Source of the DNA: an uncultured Intrasporangium sp.
GTDB lineage: Bacteria > Actinomycetota > Actinomycetes > Actinomycetales > Dermatophilaceae
Length of the DNA stretch: 9,783 nucleotides
Direction of reading: 5' to 3'
Assembly: GCA_937873285.1 (NCBI GenBank)
Contig: CALMNV010000161.1
Coordinates: 1 to 9,783, forward strand
The position numbers were made by a program, and so were the translations under genes. Below are positions 1-7,038 of the stretch, in pieces. Below the pieces are notes generated by a model. That model ran no database searches, was not told the DNA's origin, and saw only the letters and a list, made by a program, of their open reading frames with translations. Every line of letters begins with the position of its first letter. Position 1 is the stretch's first letter.

Positions 1-537
1 GCTCCAGCCCGCCGCTCCCTCGTGCCGCGGATCCGGCGCTGGGCGGTGGCACATGCCGTCGGCCACGCCACCTCGGCCGAGATCGACGCGGTCGGCATTC
101 TGCGCGCGCTGCGGCTCGCCGGCGTCCGTGCCCTGGGTGCCCTCGACGTGGCCCCCGACCTCGTCATCCTCGACGGCAATCACGACTGGCTCACCGCGCC
201 GACCGAGGTCGGCCTGCTCGCGCTGGTCGGGGCCGCGCCGGCGACACCTCCGGTCACGACGATGGTCAAGGCGGACCTGCGCTGCTCCAGCGTCGCCGCA
301 GCCAGCGTCCTCGCGAAGGTCGAACGGGACGAGCTCATGGCGGCACTGGCGGCCGAGCACCCGGCATACGGCTGGGGGAACAACAAGGGGTATGCCGCCC
401 CCGAGCACCTCGACGCGCTCGGGCGGCTCGGTCCCTGCCCGCTGCATCGGCGGTCATGGCGGCTCCCGGGCCTGGTGGACCAGAATGAGGAGCAGGACCT
501 CGCGTTCGGCGAGCAGACAGGAACGGTGGTTCGGTGA
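1..537 (+). CDS. rnhB: Ribonuclease HII (5' end outside window)
   Basis: The reading frame is open from the first base, and homologues need about 70-80 more N-terminal residues, so the gene is cut by the window edge and the N-terminal DE catalytic pair is not visible. RNase HII cuts the RNA strand of RNA-DNA hybrids and single ribonucleotides in DNA, in the cytoplasm. The visible part has the family hallmarks: GHATSAEID (the GxAxxxEID block), LDGN with its catalytic Asp (codon 172-174), VKAD with the second catalytic Asp (codon 274-276), the [12 protein letters not shown] helix, the YGWGNNKGY segment (usual GxxxHKGY, here with Asn for His) and the C-terminal HRRSW. The two Asp are 34 residues apart, against 18 in E. 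coli, because of an Ala/Pro-rich insertion. The stop overlaps the next start by 4 nt, so the two genes are probably coupled in translation. Confidence 0.95.
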   Translation, partial: APARRSLVPRIRRWAVAHAVGHATSAEIDAVGILRALRLAGVRALGALDVAPDLVILDGNHDWLTAPTEVGLLALVGAAPATPPVTTMVKADLRCSSVAAASVLAKVERDELMAALAAEHPAYGWGNNKGYAAPEHLDALGRLGPCPLHRRSWRLPGLVDQNEEQDLAFGEQTGTVVR

Positions 538-854
538 GCTCTGAAGACCTCGAGAAGTACGAGACCGAGATGGAGCTGCAGCTCTACAAGGAGTATCGCG
601 ACGTCGTCGGCCTGTTCACCCACGTCGTGGAGACCGAGCGTCGCTTCTATCTCGCCAACTCCGTCGACGTCAAGGTGCGCACCGACGGCGGGGAGGTGTT
701 CTTCGACGTGACCATGGCCGACGCGTGGGTGTGGGACATCTACCGCCCGGCGCGGTTCGTCAAGAACGTGCGGGTCATCACGTTCAAGGACGTCAACGTC
801 GAGGAGCTGCCCAAGCCGGACATCAAGCTGCCGGAGTCCGGCGGCTTCGGCTGA
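534..854 (+). CDS. DUF2469 family protein (conserved actinobacterial small protein)
   Basis: This encodes 106 residues with a GTG start inside the rnhB stop (GTGA overlap). The start is supported by the N-terminus [20 protein letters not shown], which matches how members of the family begin, although only a weak AGGA lies 11 nt upstream, as expected for a coupled gene. The protein is soluble and acidic at its N-terminus, with a central [13 protein letters not shown] block followed by [27 protein letters not shown]. There is no signal peptide, membrane segment or catalytic motif that I recognise. The family is almost confined to Actinobacteria and sits beside rnhB (Rv2901c is the M. tuberculosis counterpart as I recall it). 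Its function is not known to me. The position suggests a housekeeping role linked to rnhB, but that is inference. Confidence 0.93.
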   Translation: MSSEDLEKYETEMELQLYKEYRDVVGLFTHVVETERRFYLANSVDVKVRTDGGEVFFDVTMADAWVWDIYRPARFVKNVRVITFKDVNVEELPKPDIKLPESGGFG

Positions 855-859
855 CGCCG

Positions 860-882
860 GCCCGCCCGTCCGTCGGGCGGGC
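860..882 (+). terminator. Strong GC hairpin, candidate terminator after DUF2469 gene
   Basis: A perfect 9-bp stem (GCCCGCCCG at 860-868 with CGGGCGGGC at 874-882) closes a 5-nt loop and starts 5 nt after the stop codon. No T-run follows, which is common in high-GC Actinobacteria. The position makes it a good candidate for ending the rnhB-DUF2469 transcript and separating it from yraN-comM-dprA. Partial read-through is possible. Confidence 0.6.
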
Positions 883-994
883 ACCCAGGCCGGCGTCCCG
901 CCCGCTCCACAGGCCGCCTGCCCGGCCCGTCGCTGTCCACAGGTTGCCGGCTCCGGCTGTGCTGCGGTCCGCCGCTGCCCTCAGGCTGGTCGGC

Positions 995-1384
995 ATGGAC
1001 AGCGCAGCCAACCGGGCTCTCGGCGACTACGGGGAGCGCCTCGCGTGCAGGTATCTTCGCGACCGCGGGCTGCGCGTCCTCGAGCGCAACTGGCGGTGCG
1101 TCCGCGGCGAGATCGACATCGTCGCGCAGGACGGCGACTGCCTCGTGATCTGCGAGGTGAAGACCCGACGCTCGGGGCACTACGGCGCGCCATTCGAAGC
1201 CGTCACGCGTCGCAAGCTGTGTCGGCTGCGGCGGCTCGCGGCGCTGTGGCTGGCAGCGGACGGGGTGGCCGGCGAGGGGGCGCCCCGCCCGGCGCTCAGG
1301 GGCGACGTGCGGATCGACGTCGTCTCCATTCTCTGCGTCCCCGGGAGACCGCCTCGCGTAGAGCACCTGCGGGGTGTCGCGTGA
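995..1384 (+). CDS. yraN: YraN family (UPF0102) endonuclease-fold protein
   Basis: This encodes 129 residues. The protein has the compact PD-(D/E)xK nuclease-like core of the YraN/UPF0102 family: an N-terminal [12 protein letters not shown] helix, [13 protein letters not shown] with Asp41, and ICEVKTRR with Glu54 and Lys56, the acidic pair and lysine of this fold. Then comes the [16 protein letters not shown] helix and RIDVVSI. The family role is unsettled; a part in DNA processing or recombination is usually inferred. I chose the ATG at 995 because family members begin about 8-10 residues before GxxGE. The frame stays open far upstream (to 725), but that part is not protein-like. The only ribosome-site candidate is AGG at 983-985, so initiation is weak or leaderless. 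The stop overlaps the comM start (GTGA). Length is normal for the family (about 120 residues). Confidence 0.92.
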   Translation: MDSAANRALGDYGERLACRYLRDRGLRVLERNWRCVRGEIDIVAQDGDCLVICEVKTRRSGHYGAPFEAVTRRKLCRLRRLAALWLAADGVAGEGAPRPALRGDVRIDVVSILCVPGRPPRVEHLRGVA

Positions 1385-2934
1385 GAGGGCTCGGTCGCAC
1401 CCGCGCCGTCGGGCTGCGTGGCGTCACCGGCTTCCTCGTCGACGTCGAGGCCCACGTGTCCCAGGGGCTGCCGTCCTTCGTGATCAGCGGCCTCGGCGAC
1501 TCGGCGGTGGCGCAGTCACCGGGTCGAATCCGGGCCGCCGCCTCGGCGCTCGAGCTGCCCGTCAGCCAGCGGCGGATCACCGTCAACCTCTCACCGGCCG
1601 GGGTGCGCAAGGTGGGGCCCGGCTTCGACCTCGCCATCCTCGTGGCCGTCGCCAGCGCCATGGGAGCGATCCCGCAGCGGGTCGTCGCGGACGTCCTCCA
1701 CCTCGGGGAGCTCGGTCTCGACGGGTCGGTGCGCGCGGTCTCGGGGGTGTTGCCCGCCGTCCACGCGGCGGCCCGCGGGGGGGTGCGGCACATGGTCGTC
1801 CCCGTCGCGAATGCCGCCGAGGCGCGGCTGGTCTCCGGCATGCGGGTGCATCCGGTCGCCGATGTGACCGAGCTGGTGCGGCGCTATGCCAGTCTCGCCG
1901 GCGGTCGGCCGGTGCAGGAGGTCCCCGTGCCACCGCCTGCCGCCGTCCCGGCGTCTGCCCCCGACAAGGACCTGGCCGAGGTGCTCGGCCAGGCGGAGGC
2001 CAAGCTCGCCCTGGAGATCGCAGCGGCAGGCGGCCACCACCTGCTCATGGCCGGCCCTCCGGGTGCGGGCAAGACGATGCTCGCCGAGCGGCTGCCCGGG
2101 CTCCTGCCGGCCTTGGACGAGCAGCAGGCCATGGAGGTCACCGCCATCCACTCCGTGCTCGGCGTCCTCGGTGACGACGTCCGTCTGCTGCGCCGGCCAC
2201 CCTTCGTCGCACCGCACCACGGCGCGTCTCCTGCGGCAGTCATCGGCGGCGGTAGCGGCCGGATCAGGCCCGGTGCGGTGACCCAGGCTCACGCGGGGGT
2301 GCTCTTCCTCGACGAGGCCCCGGAGTTCGACAAGAACGTCCTCCAGTCGCTGCGCACGCCGCTCGAGCGTGGCACCGTGACCGTCGCCCGGGCGACCGAG
2401 ACGGTCACCTTCCCGGCTCGCTTCCAGCTCGTGCTCGCCGCGAACCCCTGTCCCTGCGGCAACGGCTGGGGCAGGGGGCTGGACTGCAGCTGCACCCCCC
2501 TCCTTCGCCGCAACTACTTCGGCAAGATGTCCGGGCCGCTGCTCGACCGGGTCGACCTGCAGGTGCACGTGCAGCCGCCGGGTCTGACCCTCGCCGGGCT
2601 GGCCCCGGGGGAGAGCACGGCCGCGGTGGCGGCGCGCGTGGCGGGGGCACGGGTGGCGCAGCAGGAGCGCTGGAGCGTGCTGCGGCGACCCGATGTCAAG
2701 CTCAACAGCCGGGTCGCGGGCTCGGTGCTACGGCAGGCGCCGTGGCGGCCGCCTCGCGGCGACACCGCGTCGCTCGACCGGGCGCTGGAGCTCGGGGCGA
2801 TCACCCTCCGCGGATACGACCGGGCACTGCGGGTGGCCTGGACCATGGCGGACCTCCAGGGTCAGACCCGACCGACCCGCGAGCAGGTCGACCTCGCCCT
2901 GTCCTTCCGCCGCCACGCGGGGGTGGCCGCATGA
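1381..2934 (+). CDS. comM: YifB/ComM family Mg-chelatase-like AAA+ ATPase
   Basis: This encodes 517 residues and is full length for the family (about 500). ComM is a hexameric AAA+ helicase that drives branch migration when transforming or other single-stranded DNA is integrated into the chromosome. Domain order: an N-terminal ChlI-type domain (about 20-140, with [10 protein letters not shown] and [19 protein letters not shown]), a linker, then the AAA+ core with Walker A GPPGAGKT at 225-232 and Walker B VLFLDE at 307-312. A four-cysteine cluster (Cys357, 359, 369, 371; NPCPCGNG and CSC) is typical of YifB/ComM and presumably binds zinc. The LLDRVDL arginine segment and the C-terminal Mg_chelatase_C helical domain ([23 protein letters not shown]) follow. 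The GTG start overlaps the yraN stop and gives the expected N-terminus ([22 protein letters not shown]). The end overlaps dprA by ATGA. All ATPase motifs are intact. Confidence 0.97.
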   Translation: MRGLGRTRAVGLRGVTGFLVDVEAHVSQGLPSFVISGLGDSAVAQSPGRIRAAASALELPVSQRRITVNLSPAGVRKVGPGFDLAILVAVASAMGAIPQRVVADVLHLGELGLDGSVRAVSGVLPAVHAAARGGVRHMVVPVANAAEARLVSGMRVHPVADVTELVRRYASLAGGRPVQEVPVPPPAAVPASAPDKDLAEVLGQAEAKLALEIAAAGGHHLLMAGPPGAGKTMLAERLPGLLPALDEQQAMEVTAIHSVLGVLGDDVRLLRRPPFVAPHHGASPAAVIGGGSGRIRPGAVTQAHAGVLFLDEAPEFDKNVLQSLRTPLERGTVTVARATETVTFPARFQLVLAANPCPCGNGWGRGLDCSCTPLLRRNYFGKMSGPLLDRVDLQVHVQPPGLTLAGLAPGESTAAVAARVAGARVAQQERWSVLRRPDVKLNSRVAGSVLRQAPWRPPRGDTASLDRALELGAITLRGYDRALRVAWTMADLQGQTRPTREQVDLALSFRRHAGVAA

Positions 2935-4025
2935 CGGACGAGCGGTGGGCGCGGGCTGCCCTCAGCCGGCTCGCCGAGCCCTGCGACACCACGGTCGCCG
3001 CGCTCCTTGAGCGGTTCGGTGCGGTCGAGACCGTCGACCGGATCCGCTCCCACGCGCCCGGCCTCGAGCGCTTCGGGGCGCGGGTGCGCGAGGCGAACGT
3101 GGACCAGGACCTCGCCAATGCCAGACGGATCGGGGCGCGCGTCGTCATCCCGGGAGACGACGCGTGGCCGACCCGCCTCGACGACCTGCCGATCCCACCG
3201 TGGTGCCTCTGGGCACGGGGACCGCTGCCACTGGAGTCGGGACTGCGCCGGTCCGTGGCGGTCGTCGGCGCGCGGATGTGCACCGAGTACGGCGCACGCC
3301 TCGCCGCCGAGCTGGCGGCGGGACTGGTGACCCGCGGGTGGGCCGTCGTCTCCGGTGGGGCCTTCGGCATCGATGCCGCAGCGCACCGGGGGGCGCTCGC
3401 GGTCGACGGCGTGACCGTCGCCGTGCTCGCCTCGGGGATCGACCGCATGTACCCCGCCGCCCACGGGCCGCTCCTCGAGCGCATCCTCGAGCGGGGGGCA
3501 TGCCTGTCCGAGACGGCCCCGGGGTCGGCGCCGATGAAGAGCCGCTTCCTGCACCGCAACAGGCTGATCGCCGCGCTGACCGCCGGCACCGTCGTCGTTG
3601 AGGCCGACCTGCGCTCGGGGTCGCTCAACACAGCCCGGCACGCTGTCGGCCTGGCCCGTCCGGTCGCCGCCGTGCCGGGCCCGGTCACGTCGATGAGCTC
3701 GGCGGGGTGCCACCAGCGCATCCGCTCCGGCGAGGCAGTCCTCGTCACCAACGCCGAGGAGGTGATCGAGCTCGTCGGCGAGATGGGAGTCGACGCCTAC
3801 GAGGAGCCCAGCGGCCCGGTGTTCGCCGCCGACGGCCTTCCCTCGGCGGAAGCGCGCGTCCTCGAGGCGCTGCCGGTGCGCGGAGCCATGGAGCTCGACC
3901 GCGTGAGCGTGCTGACCACGCTGGCGCCCTTGGCCGTGCGGGCGGCTCTCGCTCGGCTGGAGGACCTTGGGTTGGCCGTGGTCGAGGAGGGGAGGTGGCG
4001 CAAAGCCCGCGCCCCACGGGTCTGA
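2931..4025 (+). CDS. dprA: DNA-processing protein DprA (RecA loader)
   Basis: This encodes 364 residues, the usual size for an actinobacterial DprA. DprA binds single-stranded DNA and loads RecA on it, most clearly during natural transformation. Seen in the sequence: an N-terminal helical region (1-75), then the extended Rossmann DNA-binding fold with VAVVGARMCTEYG, SGGAFGIDAAAH (141 onward), the SRFLHRNRLIAALT block (204 onward) with its conserved arginines, VVVEADLRSGSLNTARHA, VPGPVTS (248-254) and the GCHQRIRSGEA loop. The C-terminal 60 residues (SAEARVLEALP to RWRKA) look like the DprA winged-helix domain. The ATG sits in the comM stop (ATGA) and a G-rich GGGGGTGG lies just upstream, so translation is coupled to comM. 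The neighbouring ComM acts on the same DNA substrate. The gene ends facing xerC. Confidence 0.97.
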   Translation: MTDERWARAALSRLAEPCDTTVAALLERFGAVETVDRIRSHAPGLERFGARVREANVDQDLANARRIGARVVIPGDDAWPTRLDDLPIPPWCLWARGPLPLESGLRRSVAVVGARMCTEYGARLAAELAAGLVTRGWAVVSGGAFGIDAAAHRGALAVDGVTVAVLASGIDRMYPAAHGPLLERILERGACLSETAPGSAPMKSRFLHRNRLIAALTAGTVVVEADLRSGSLNTARHAVGLARPVAAVPGPVTSMSSAGCHQRIRSGEAVLVTNAEEVIELVGEMGVDAYEEPSGPVFAADGLPSAEARVLEALPVRGAMELDRVSVLTTLAPLAVRAALARLEDLGLAVVEEGRWRKARAPRV

Positions 4026-4041
4026 CCGGTCCCGGCCCCGC

Positions 4042-4071
4042 GGTGGCTGTCCTCGCGAGCCCGGTGCCACC
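4042..4071. terminator. Weak dyad between convergent dprA and xerC
   Basis: Inverted arms GGTGGC (4042-4047) and GCCACC (4066-4071) enclose 18 nt that contain the palindrome CTCGCGAG. It lies in the 52-bp gap where the dprA and xerC transcripts meet, so a two-way terminator is plausible. The stem is short and has no T-run, so this is weakly supported. Confidence 0.33.
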
Positions 4072-4077
4072 AGTCCC

Positions 4078-5034
4078 TCAGGCGCGAGGGTGGGCCTGCT
4101 GGTAGCTGCGGCGAAGCCGGTCCACGGAGACGTGCGTGTAGATCTGCGTCGTCGCGAGGCTGGCGTGCCCGAGCAGCTCCTGGACGTCCCGGAGGTCTGC
4201 ACCACCCTCGAGCAGGTGCGTCGCGGCGCTGTGGCGGAGTCCGTGAGGGCCGATGTCGGGGGCGTCCGCCACCTCGGCGAGGAGGGCGTGGAGCACGCCG
4301 CGGATCTGGCGCGCGTTGGCGCGTCGCCCACGCCGCCCAAGCAACAGGGCGGGCCCCGACTCGTTCGTCACCAGTCGGGGGCGGACCGCCAGCCAGTCGG
4401 TCAGCGCACGCGAGGCCGGCAGGCCGAAGGGCACGACGCGCTCCTTGGCGCCTTTGCCCAGCACCCGGACGACTCGCTGATCCAGGTCGACGTCGTCGAT
4501 GTCGAGTCCGACCAGCTCCCCCACCCGGATGCCGCTGGCATAGAGCAGCTCGAGCGCCGCCCGGTCCCGGGCATGCAGCGGGTCCTCGTCGTCGGCATGC
4601 CGCTGCGCCACGTCGAGCAGCGCGTCGGCCTGGGCGGCCCGGAGGACCGGCGGCAAGGACCGGTTGCGCTTGGGCGCGGCGAGGCGCAGCGCAGGGTTGC
4701 TCGCGATCCGGCCGGTCGTGTGCGCCCACACGAAGAAGGTGCGAGCGGATGCCGCCCGTCTGGCGAGCGTGGCGCGCGCGGCCCCTGCGCTGGCTTGCTC
4801 ACCGAGCCAGGCTCGCAGGTCCGCCAGTCGGACCTCCTCCGCACCGACGAGCCCGCGCCGGCTGGTGAAGCACAGCAGGTGGCGCACGTCGCCGAGATAG
4901 GCCCGCCGGGTGTGCTCCGACCGCCCGCGCTCGGCCCCGAGATGCCGAGCGAAGTCGTCGAGGATGGCCAGGTCGGGCGGGTCGCCCCCAGCAGGACCAG
5001 CCGAGCCGTCGCCACCGGGAGAGCCGCCTGCCAT
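4078..5034 (-). CDS. xerC: Site-specific tyrosine recombinase XerC
   Basis: This encodes 318 residues. XerC/XerD resolve chromosome dimers at dif sites during division. The N-terminal SAM-like core-binding domain ([17 protein letters not shown] onward, [14 protein letters not shown]) is followed by the catalytic domain with all active residues: Arg170 ([10 protein letters not shown]), Lys194 (first Lys of GKGAKER), His264 and Arg267 ([10 protein letters not shown]), His290 (LLGHAS) and the nucleophile Tyr299 (TTQIYTHV). Their spacings match E. coli XerD closely. I chose the ATG at 5034 because GAGGG (5042-5046) lies 7 nt upstream. An ATG at 5052 and a TTG at 5112 are in frame but have no ribosome site. 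A Gly/Pro-rich 20-residue leader precedes the first domain. It converges on dprA, which is opposite to the same-strand arrangement I recall for M. tuberculosis. XerC rather than XerD is assigned from the dprA/M23/rpsB neighbourhood. Confidence 0.95.
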   Translation of the reverse strand: MAGGSPGGDGSAGPAGGDPPDLAILDDFARHLGAERGRSEHTRRAYLGDVRHLLCFTSRRGLVGAEEVRLADLRAWLGEQASAGAARATLARRAASARTFFVWAHTTGRIASNPALRLAAPKRNRSLPPVLRAAQADALLDVAQRHADDEDPLHARDRAALELLYASGIRVGELVGLDIDDVDLDQRVVRVLGKGAKERVVPFGLPASRALTDWLAVRPRLVTNESGPALLLGRRGRRANARQIRGVLHALLAEVADAPDIGPHGLRHSAATHLLEGGADLRDVQELLGHASLATTQIYTHVSVDRLRRSYQQAHPRA

Positions 5035-5041
5035 GCGGGCA

Positions 5042-5046
5042 CCCTC
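5042..5046 (-). promoter_or_regulatory. Shine-Dalgarno deciding the xerC start
   Basis: On the minus strand GAGGG lies 7 nt before the ATG at 5034. The other in-frame starts (5052, 5112) have no such site, so this fixes the start. Confidence 0.6.
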
Positions 5047-5102
5047 GCGCATGCGGGCGGGACAGGCAAGGACCCGGTGCCCGAGCGCCGTGCCGCCGCT
5101 TC

Positions 5103-5136
5103 CCTCGACCAACGAGAAGCACGCTGCAGGTCGAGG
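5103..5136 (-). terminator. Dyad just after the M23 gene, candidate terminator
   Basis: A perfect 8-bp inverted repeat (CCTCGACC at 5103-5110, GGTCGAGG at 5129-5136) encloses 18 nt and begins 5 nt after the M23 stop codon on the minus strand. There is no T-run. It could end or attenuate the M23 transcript ahead of xerC. Confidence 0.4.
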
Positions 5137-5141
5137 AAGCT

Positions 5142-5741
5142 TCAGCCGACGCTCAGGGGAAGGAGCACCACAGGGCGACGGGCCAGCAGGCCGAGGGGGT
5201 CGAGGTAGACCCGCCCTCGAAGCACGCCCCAGTGCAGGCAGGTGGCGGCGTCACAGTGCCCCGGCCCGTCCGCGACACGGCCGACGGTGTCTCCAGCGCT
5301 GACCCGCGTGCCGACCGCCGCCCACGAGGTGACAGGTGCGAACGTGCTGCGCTGCCTGCCTGGATGTGTCACCACGACGACGCCGCGGCCGGCGAGGAGG
5401 CCGCCGAAGGTGACCACACCGGGCCCGGGGGAGCGGATCGACTGGCCAGGCGCCGCGGCGAGGTCCACCCCGCGGTGTCCTGCAGACCACCGCTGCGCCG
5501 GTGGGTCGAAGCCTCTCACCACGGTCGGCCGTGGCGCGAGCGGCCAGCGCCAGCCCCCGGAGGCGGCAGGGGAGGGAGCGCCTGGAGAAGGGCTCGGAGG
5601 TGGGCCGAGCGCCCCCGAGCCCGCAGTGGCAGGTGGGGGCGGGCTGCCGGCGGTGCCAGTGGCGTCCAAGGGGCCGCCGAGGGCGGCGGCCGTGGCGGCG
5701 AGCGCGGCGGCGACGCCGAGAACGGCCGCACCGAAGGTCAT
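5142..5741 (-). CDS. Exported M23 (LytM-like) peptidase-fold protein
   Basis: This encodes 199 residues. An N-terminal hydrophobic segment (about 3-22, Ala/Leu/Val) acts as a signal peptide or anchor, followed by a Pro/Gly/Ser-rich linker (about 25-62) and one M23 domain (about 63-190) outside the membrane. The fold is marked by [27 protein letters not shown] with zinc ligands His89 and Asp93, the [10 protein letters not shown] and GRGVVVVTH beta strands, and CLHWGVLRG with the third zinc ligand His170. Canonical M23 enzymes also need a YxH histidine and the first His of HxH. Here those sites read TFAPV and Cys168, so peptidoglycan cleavage is doubtful. Cys163 and Cys168 may form a disulfide. 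This is the exported M23 gene found near rpsB in Actinobacteria (Rv2891 as I recall). The ATG at 5741 is the only plausible start, and a -10 element directly before it suggests a leaderless mRNA. Confidence 0.9.
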   Translation of the reverse strand: MTFGAAVLGVAAALAATAAALGGPLDATGTAGSPPPPATAGSGALGPPPSPSPGAPSPAASGGWRWPLAPRPTVVRGFDPPAQRWSAGHRGVDLAAAPGQSIRSPGPGVVTFGGLLAGRGVVVVTHPGRQRSTFAPVTSWAAVGTRVSAGDTVGRVADGPGHCDAATCLHWGVLRGRVYLDPLGLLARRPVVLLPLSVG

Positions 5742-5748
5742 GCCGGCG

Positions 5749-5754
5749 AGGTTA
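5749..5754 (-). promoter_or_regulatory. -10 element for a leaderless M23 transcript
   Basis: The minus strand reads TAACCT, a TANNNT match, ending 7 nt before the ATG at 5741, and no Shine-Dalgarno is present. That spacing would put the transcription start on the A of the ATG. I see no good -35 box, which is common for leaderless actinobacterial promoters. Confidence 0.5.
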
Positions 5755-5767
5755 GGGCCGTCCGCCC

Positions 5768-5799
5768 TCCACCGCTTCGATGCGTGGCGCCTCGGTGGA
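5768..5799 (-). terminator. Dyad between aminotransferase and M23 genes
   Basis: Arms TCCACCG (5768-5774) and CGGTGGA (5793-5799) form a perfect 7-bp inverted repeat with an 18-nt loop, in the 91-bp gap after the aminotransferase stop and before the M23 promoter. No T-run follows. It is a possible terminator for the upstream genes. Confidence 0.35.
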
Positions 5800-5832
5800 C
5801 AACGCTCCTCGTGTGGTGGGGCCTGTGGACGC

Positions 5833-7005
5833 TCAGACGCTGGCCCGGCGCAGGGACGCCAGGCGCCGGCTCGCCTCGACGAGCACCGCGTCGCGTTTGC
5901 AGAAGGCGAACCGGACAAGCGACCTCGCCGCGTCGCGGTCGTCGCAGAACACGGAGACTGGCACCCCCACGACCCGCGCCAGCTGGGGCAGCCGTCGGGC
6001 GAACTCGGCGCCGTCGTCGACACCGAGGGGCGCCGCGTCGGCGAGCACGAAGTAGGTCCCCGCCGGGCGGGCCACCTGCAGCCCGCTCTCGACGAGCCCC
6101 GCGCACAGCAGGTCGCGCTTGTCCTGCAAGGACTGCGCGATCCCGGCATACACCTCGTCGCCCAGGTCCAGCCCGCGTGCCACCGCCGGCTGCAAGGGCC
6201 CCGACCCGACGAAGGTGAGGAACTGCTTGACCCGCCGGGCCGCGGCCACGACCTCGCTCGGTCCGCAGAGCCAGCCGACCTTCCAGCCGGTCACCGAGAA
6301 CGTCTTGCCCGCCGAGGAGATCGTGATGGTCCGATCCGCCATGCCGGGCAGCGTCGCCATCGGCACGTGGACGGCGCCGTCGAAGACCAGGTGCTCGTAG
6401 ACCTCGTCCGTCACGACCCAGGCGTCGTGCTGGCGCGCGAGCGACGCGACGAGCTGGAGCTCGGCGCGGGTGAACACCTTGCCCGTCGGGTTGTGCGGCG
6501 TGTTGAGCAGCACGATCCTCGTCCGGTCCGAGAAGGCAGCCCGCAGCGACGCCTCGTCGACGGCGAAGTCCGGAAACCTCAGGACCGACGTGCGCCGGGT
6601 CGCCCCCGCGAGGGCGATGGTCGCGGCATACGAGTCGTAGTAGGGCTCGAACGTCACGACCTCGTCGCCGGGCTCGCACAGCGCGAGGACCACCGCCGCG
6701 ATCGCCTCCGTCGCCCCGACCGTGACGAGCACCTGCGTGGCCGGGTCGACGTCGAGCCCGTAGAAGCGTGCCTGGTGGGCGGCGATCGCCTCCAGCAGCT
6801 CCGGCACGCCGGGTCCGGGCGGGTACTGGTTGCGACCTCCGTCGATGGCTGCCTTGGCCGCATCGAGCAGCTGACGCGGGCCGTCGGTGTCGGGGAAGCC
6901 CTGCCCGAGGTTGATGCTGCCCGTCGACTCGGCGAGCGCCGTCATCTCGGCGAAGATCGTCGTGCCGAAGGCGGCCAGCGGGGCGTCGGGGCGCAGGGAC
7001 GGCAT
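5833..7005 (-). CDS. PLP-dependent class I/II aminotransferase
   Basis: This encodes 390 residues, a complete fold-type I (aspartate aminotransferase-like) enzyme of the cytoplasm. Seen: INLGQGFPD near residue 32, NQYPPGPGVPELLEAIA, the GATEAI phosphate-binding turn (97-102), Tyr123 (PYYDSY), HNPTG with Asn172, the cofactor-ring Asp200 and Tyr203 (TDEVYEH), SSAGKTFSVTGWKVGW with the PLP Schiff-base Lys234, and Arg365 (VRFAFCK) for the substrate carboxylate. From memory it closely resembles M. tuberculosis Rv0858c, named DapC (N-succinyldiaminopimelate aminotransferase), and also the methionine/kynurenine aminotransferase branch. Nothing nearby belongs to lysine or methionine pathways, so I give no symbol. 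The ATG at 7005 gives the family N-terminus but has no Shine-Dalgarno; a -10 element lies 6 nt upstream. It is 33 bp downstream of the membrane-protein gene and may also be read from it. Confidence 0.94.
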   Translation of the reverse strand: MPSLRPDAPLAAFGTTIFAEMTALAESTGSINLGQGFPDTDGPRQLLDAAKAAIDGGRNQYPPGPGVPELLEAIAAHQARFYGLDVDPATQVLVTVGATEAIAAVVLALCEPGDEVVTFEPYYDSYAATIALAGATRRTSVLRFPDFAVDEASLRAAFSDRTRIVLLNTPHNPTGKVFTRAELQLVASLARQHDAWVVTDEVYEHLVFDGAVHVPMATLPGMADRTITISSAGKTFSVTGWKVGWLCGPSEVVAAARRVKQFLTFVGSGPLQPAVARGLDLGDEVYAGIAQSLQDKRDLLCAGLVESGLQVARPAGTYFVLADAAPLGVDDGAEFARRLPQLARVVGVPVSVFCDDRDAARSLVRFAFCKRDAVLVEASRRLASLRRASV

Positions 7006-7011
7006 ACCGGC

Positions 7012-7017
7012 ATGCTA
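7012..7017 (-). promoter_or_regulatory. -10 element for a leaderless aminotransferase transcript
   Basis: The minus strand reads TAGCAT (TANNNT) ending 6 nt before the ATG at 7005. No Shine-Dalgarno precedes that ATG. The ATG formed inside TAGCAT (7011-7013) is out of frame with the gene. This suggests the gene has its own promoter despite the short 33-bp gap to the gene upstream. Confidence 0.45.
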
Positions 7018-7038
7018 GGGCGGCAGGTCAGCTCGGTC

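Noticed and set aside
725..994. A 5' extension of the yraN frame to an ATG at 725
   Set aside because: It would overlap most of the end of the DUF2469 gene, has a low-complexity Pro/Arg/Ala translation, and the family N-terminus begins at about 995.
1591..2568. A 325-codon minus-strand open frame opposite comM
   Set aside because: The opposite strand encodes intact Walker A/B and Cys4 motifs of ComM. The antisense frame has no family features.
2862..4340. A 492-codon minus-strand open frame opposite comM, dprA and xerC sequence
   Set aside because: It is antisense to the strongly supported comM and dprA genes, Arg/Pro/Ala-rich and without any recognisable motif, so it is a GC-driven shadow frame.
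5035..5112. A longer XerC starting at the TTG at 5112 or the ATG at 5052
   Set aside because: Neither has a ribosome site, and family length and the GAGGG before 5034 favour the shorter protein.
5742..6149. A 5' extension of the M23 frame into the aminotransferase gene
   Set aside because: The extra part overlaps the aminotransferase and is not protein-like. The hydrophobic export segment begins right at the ATG at 5741.
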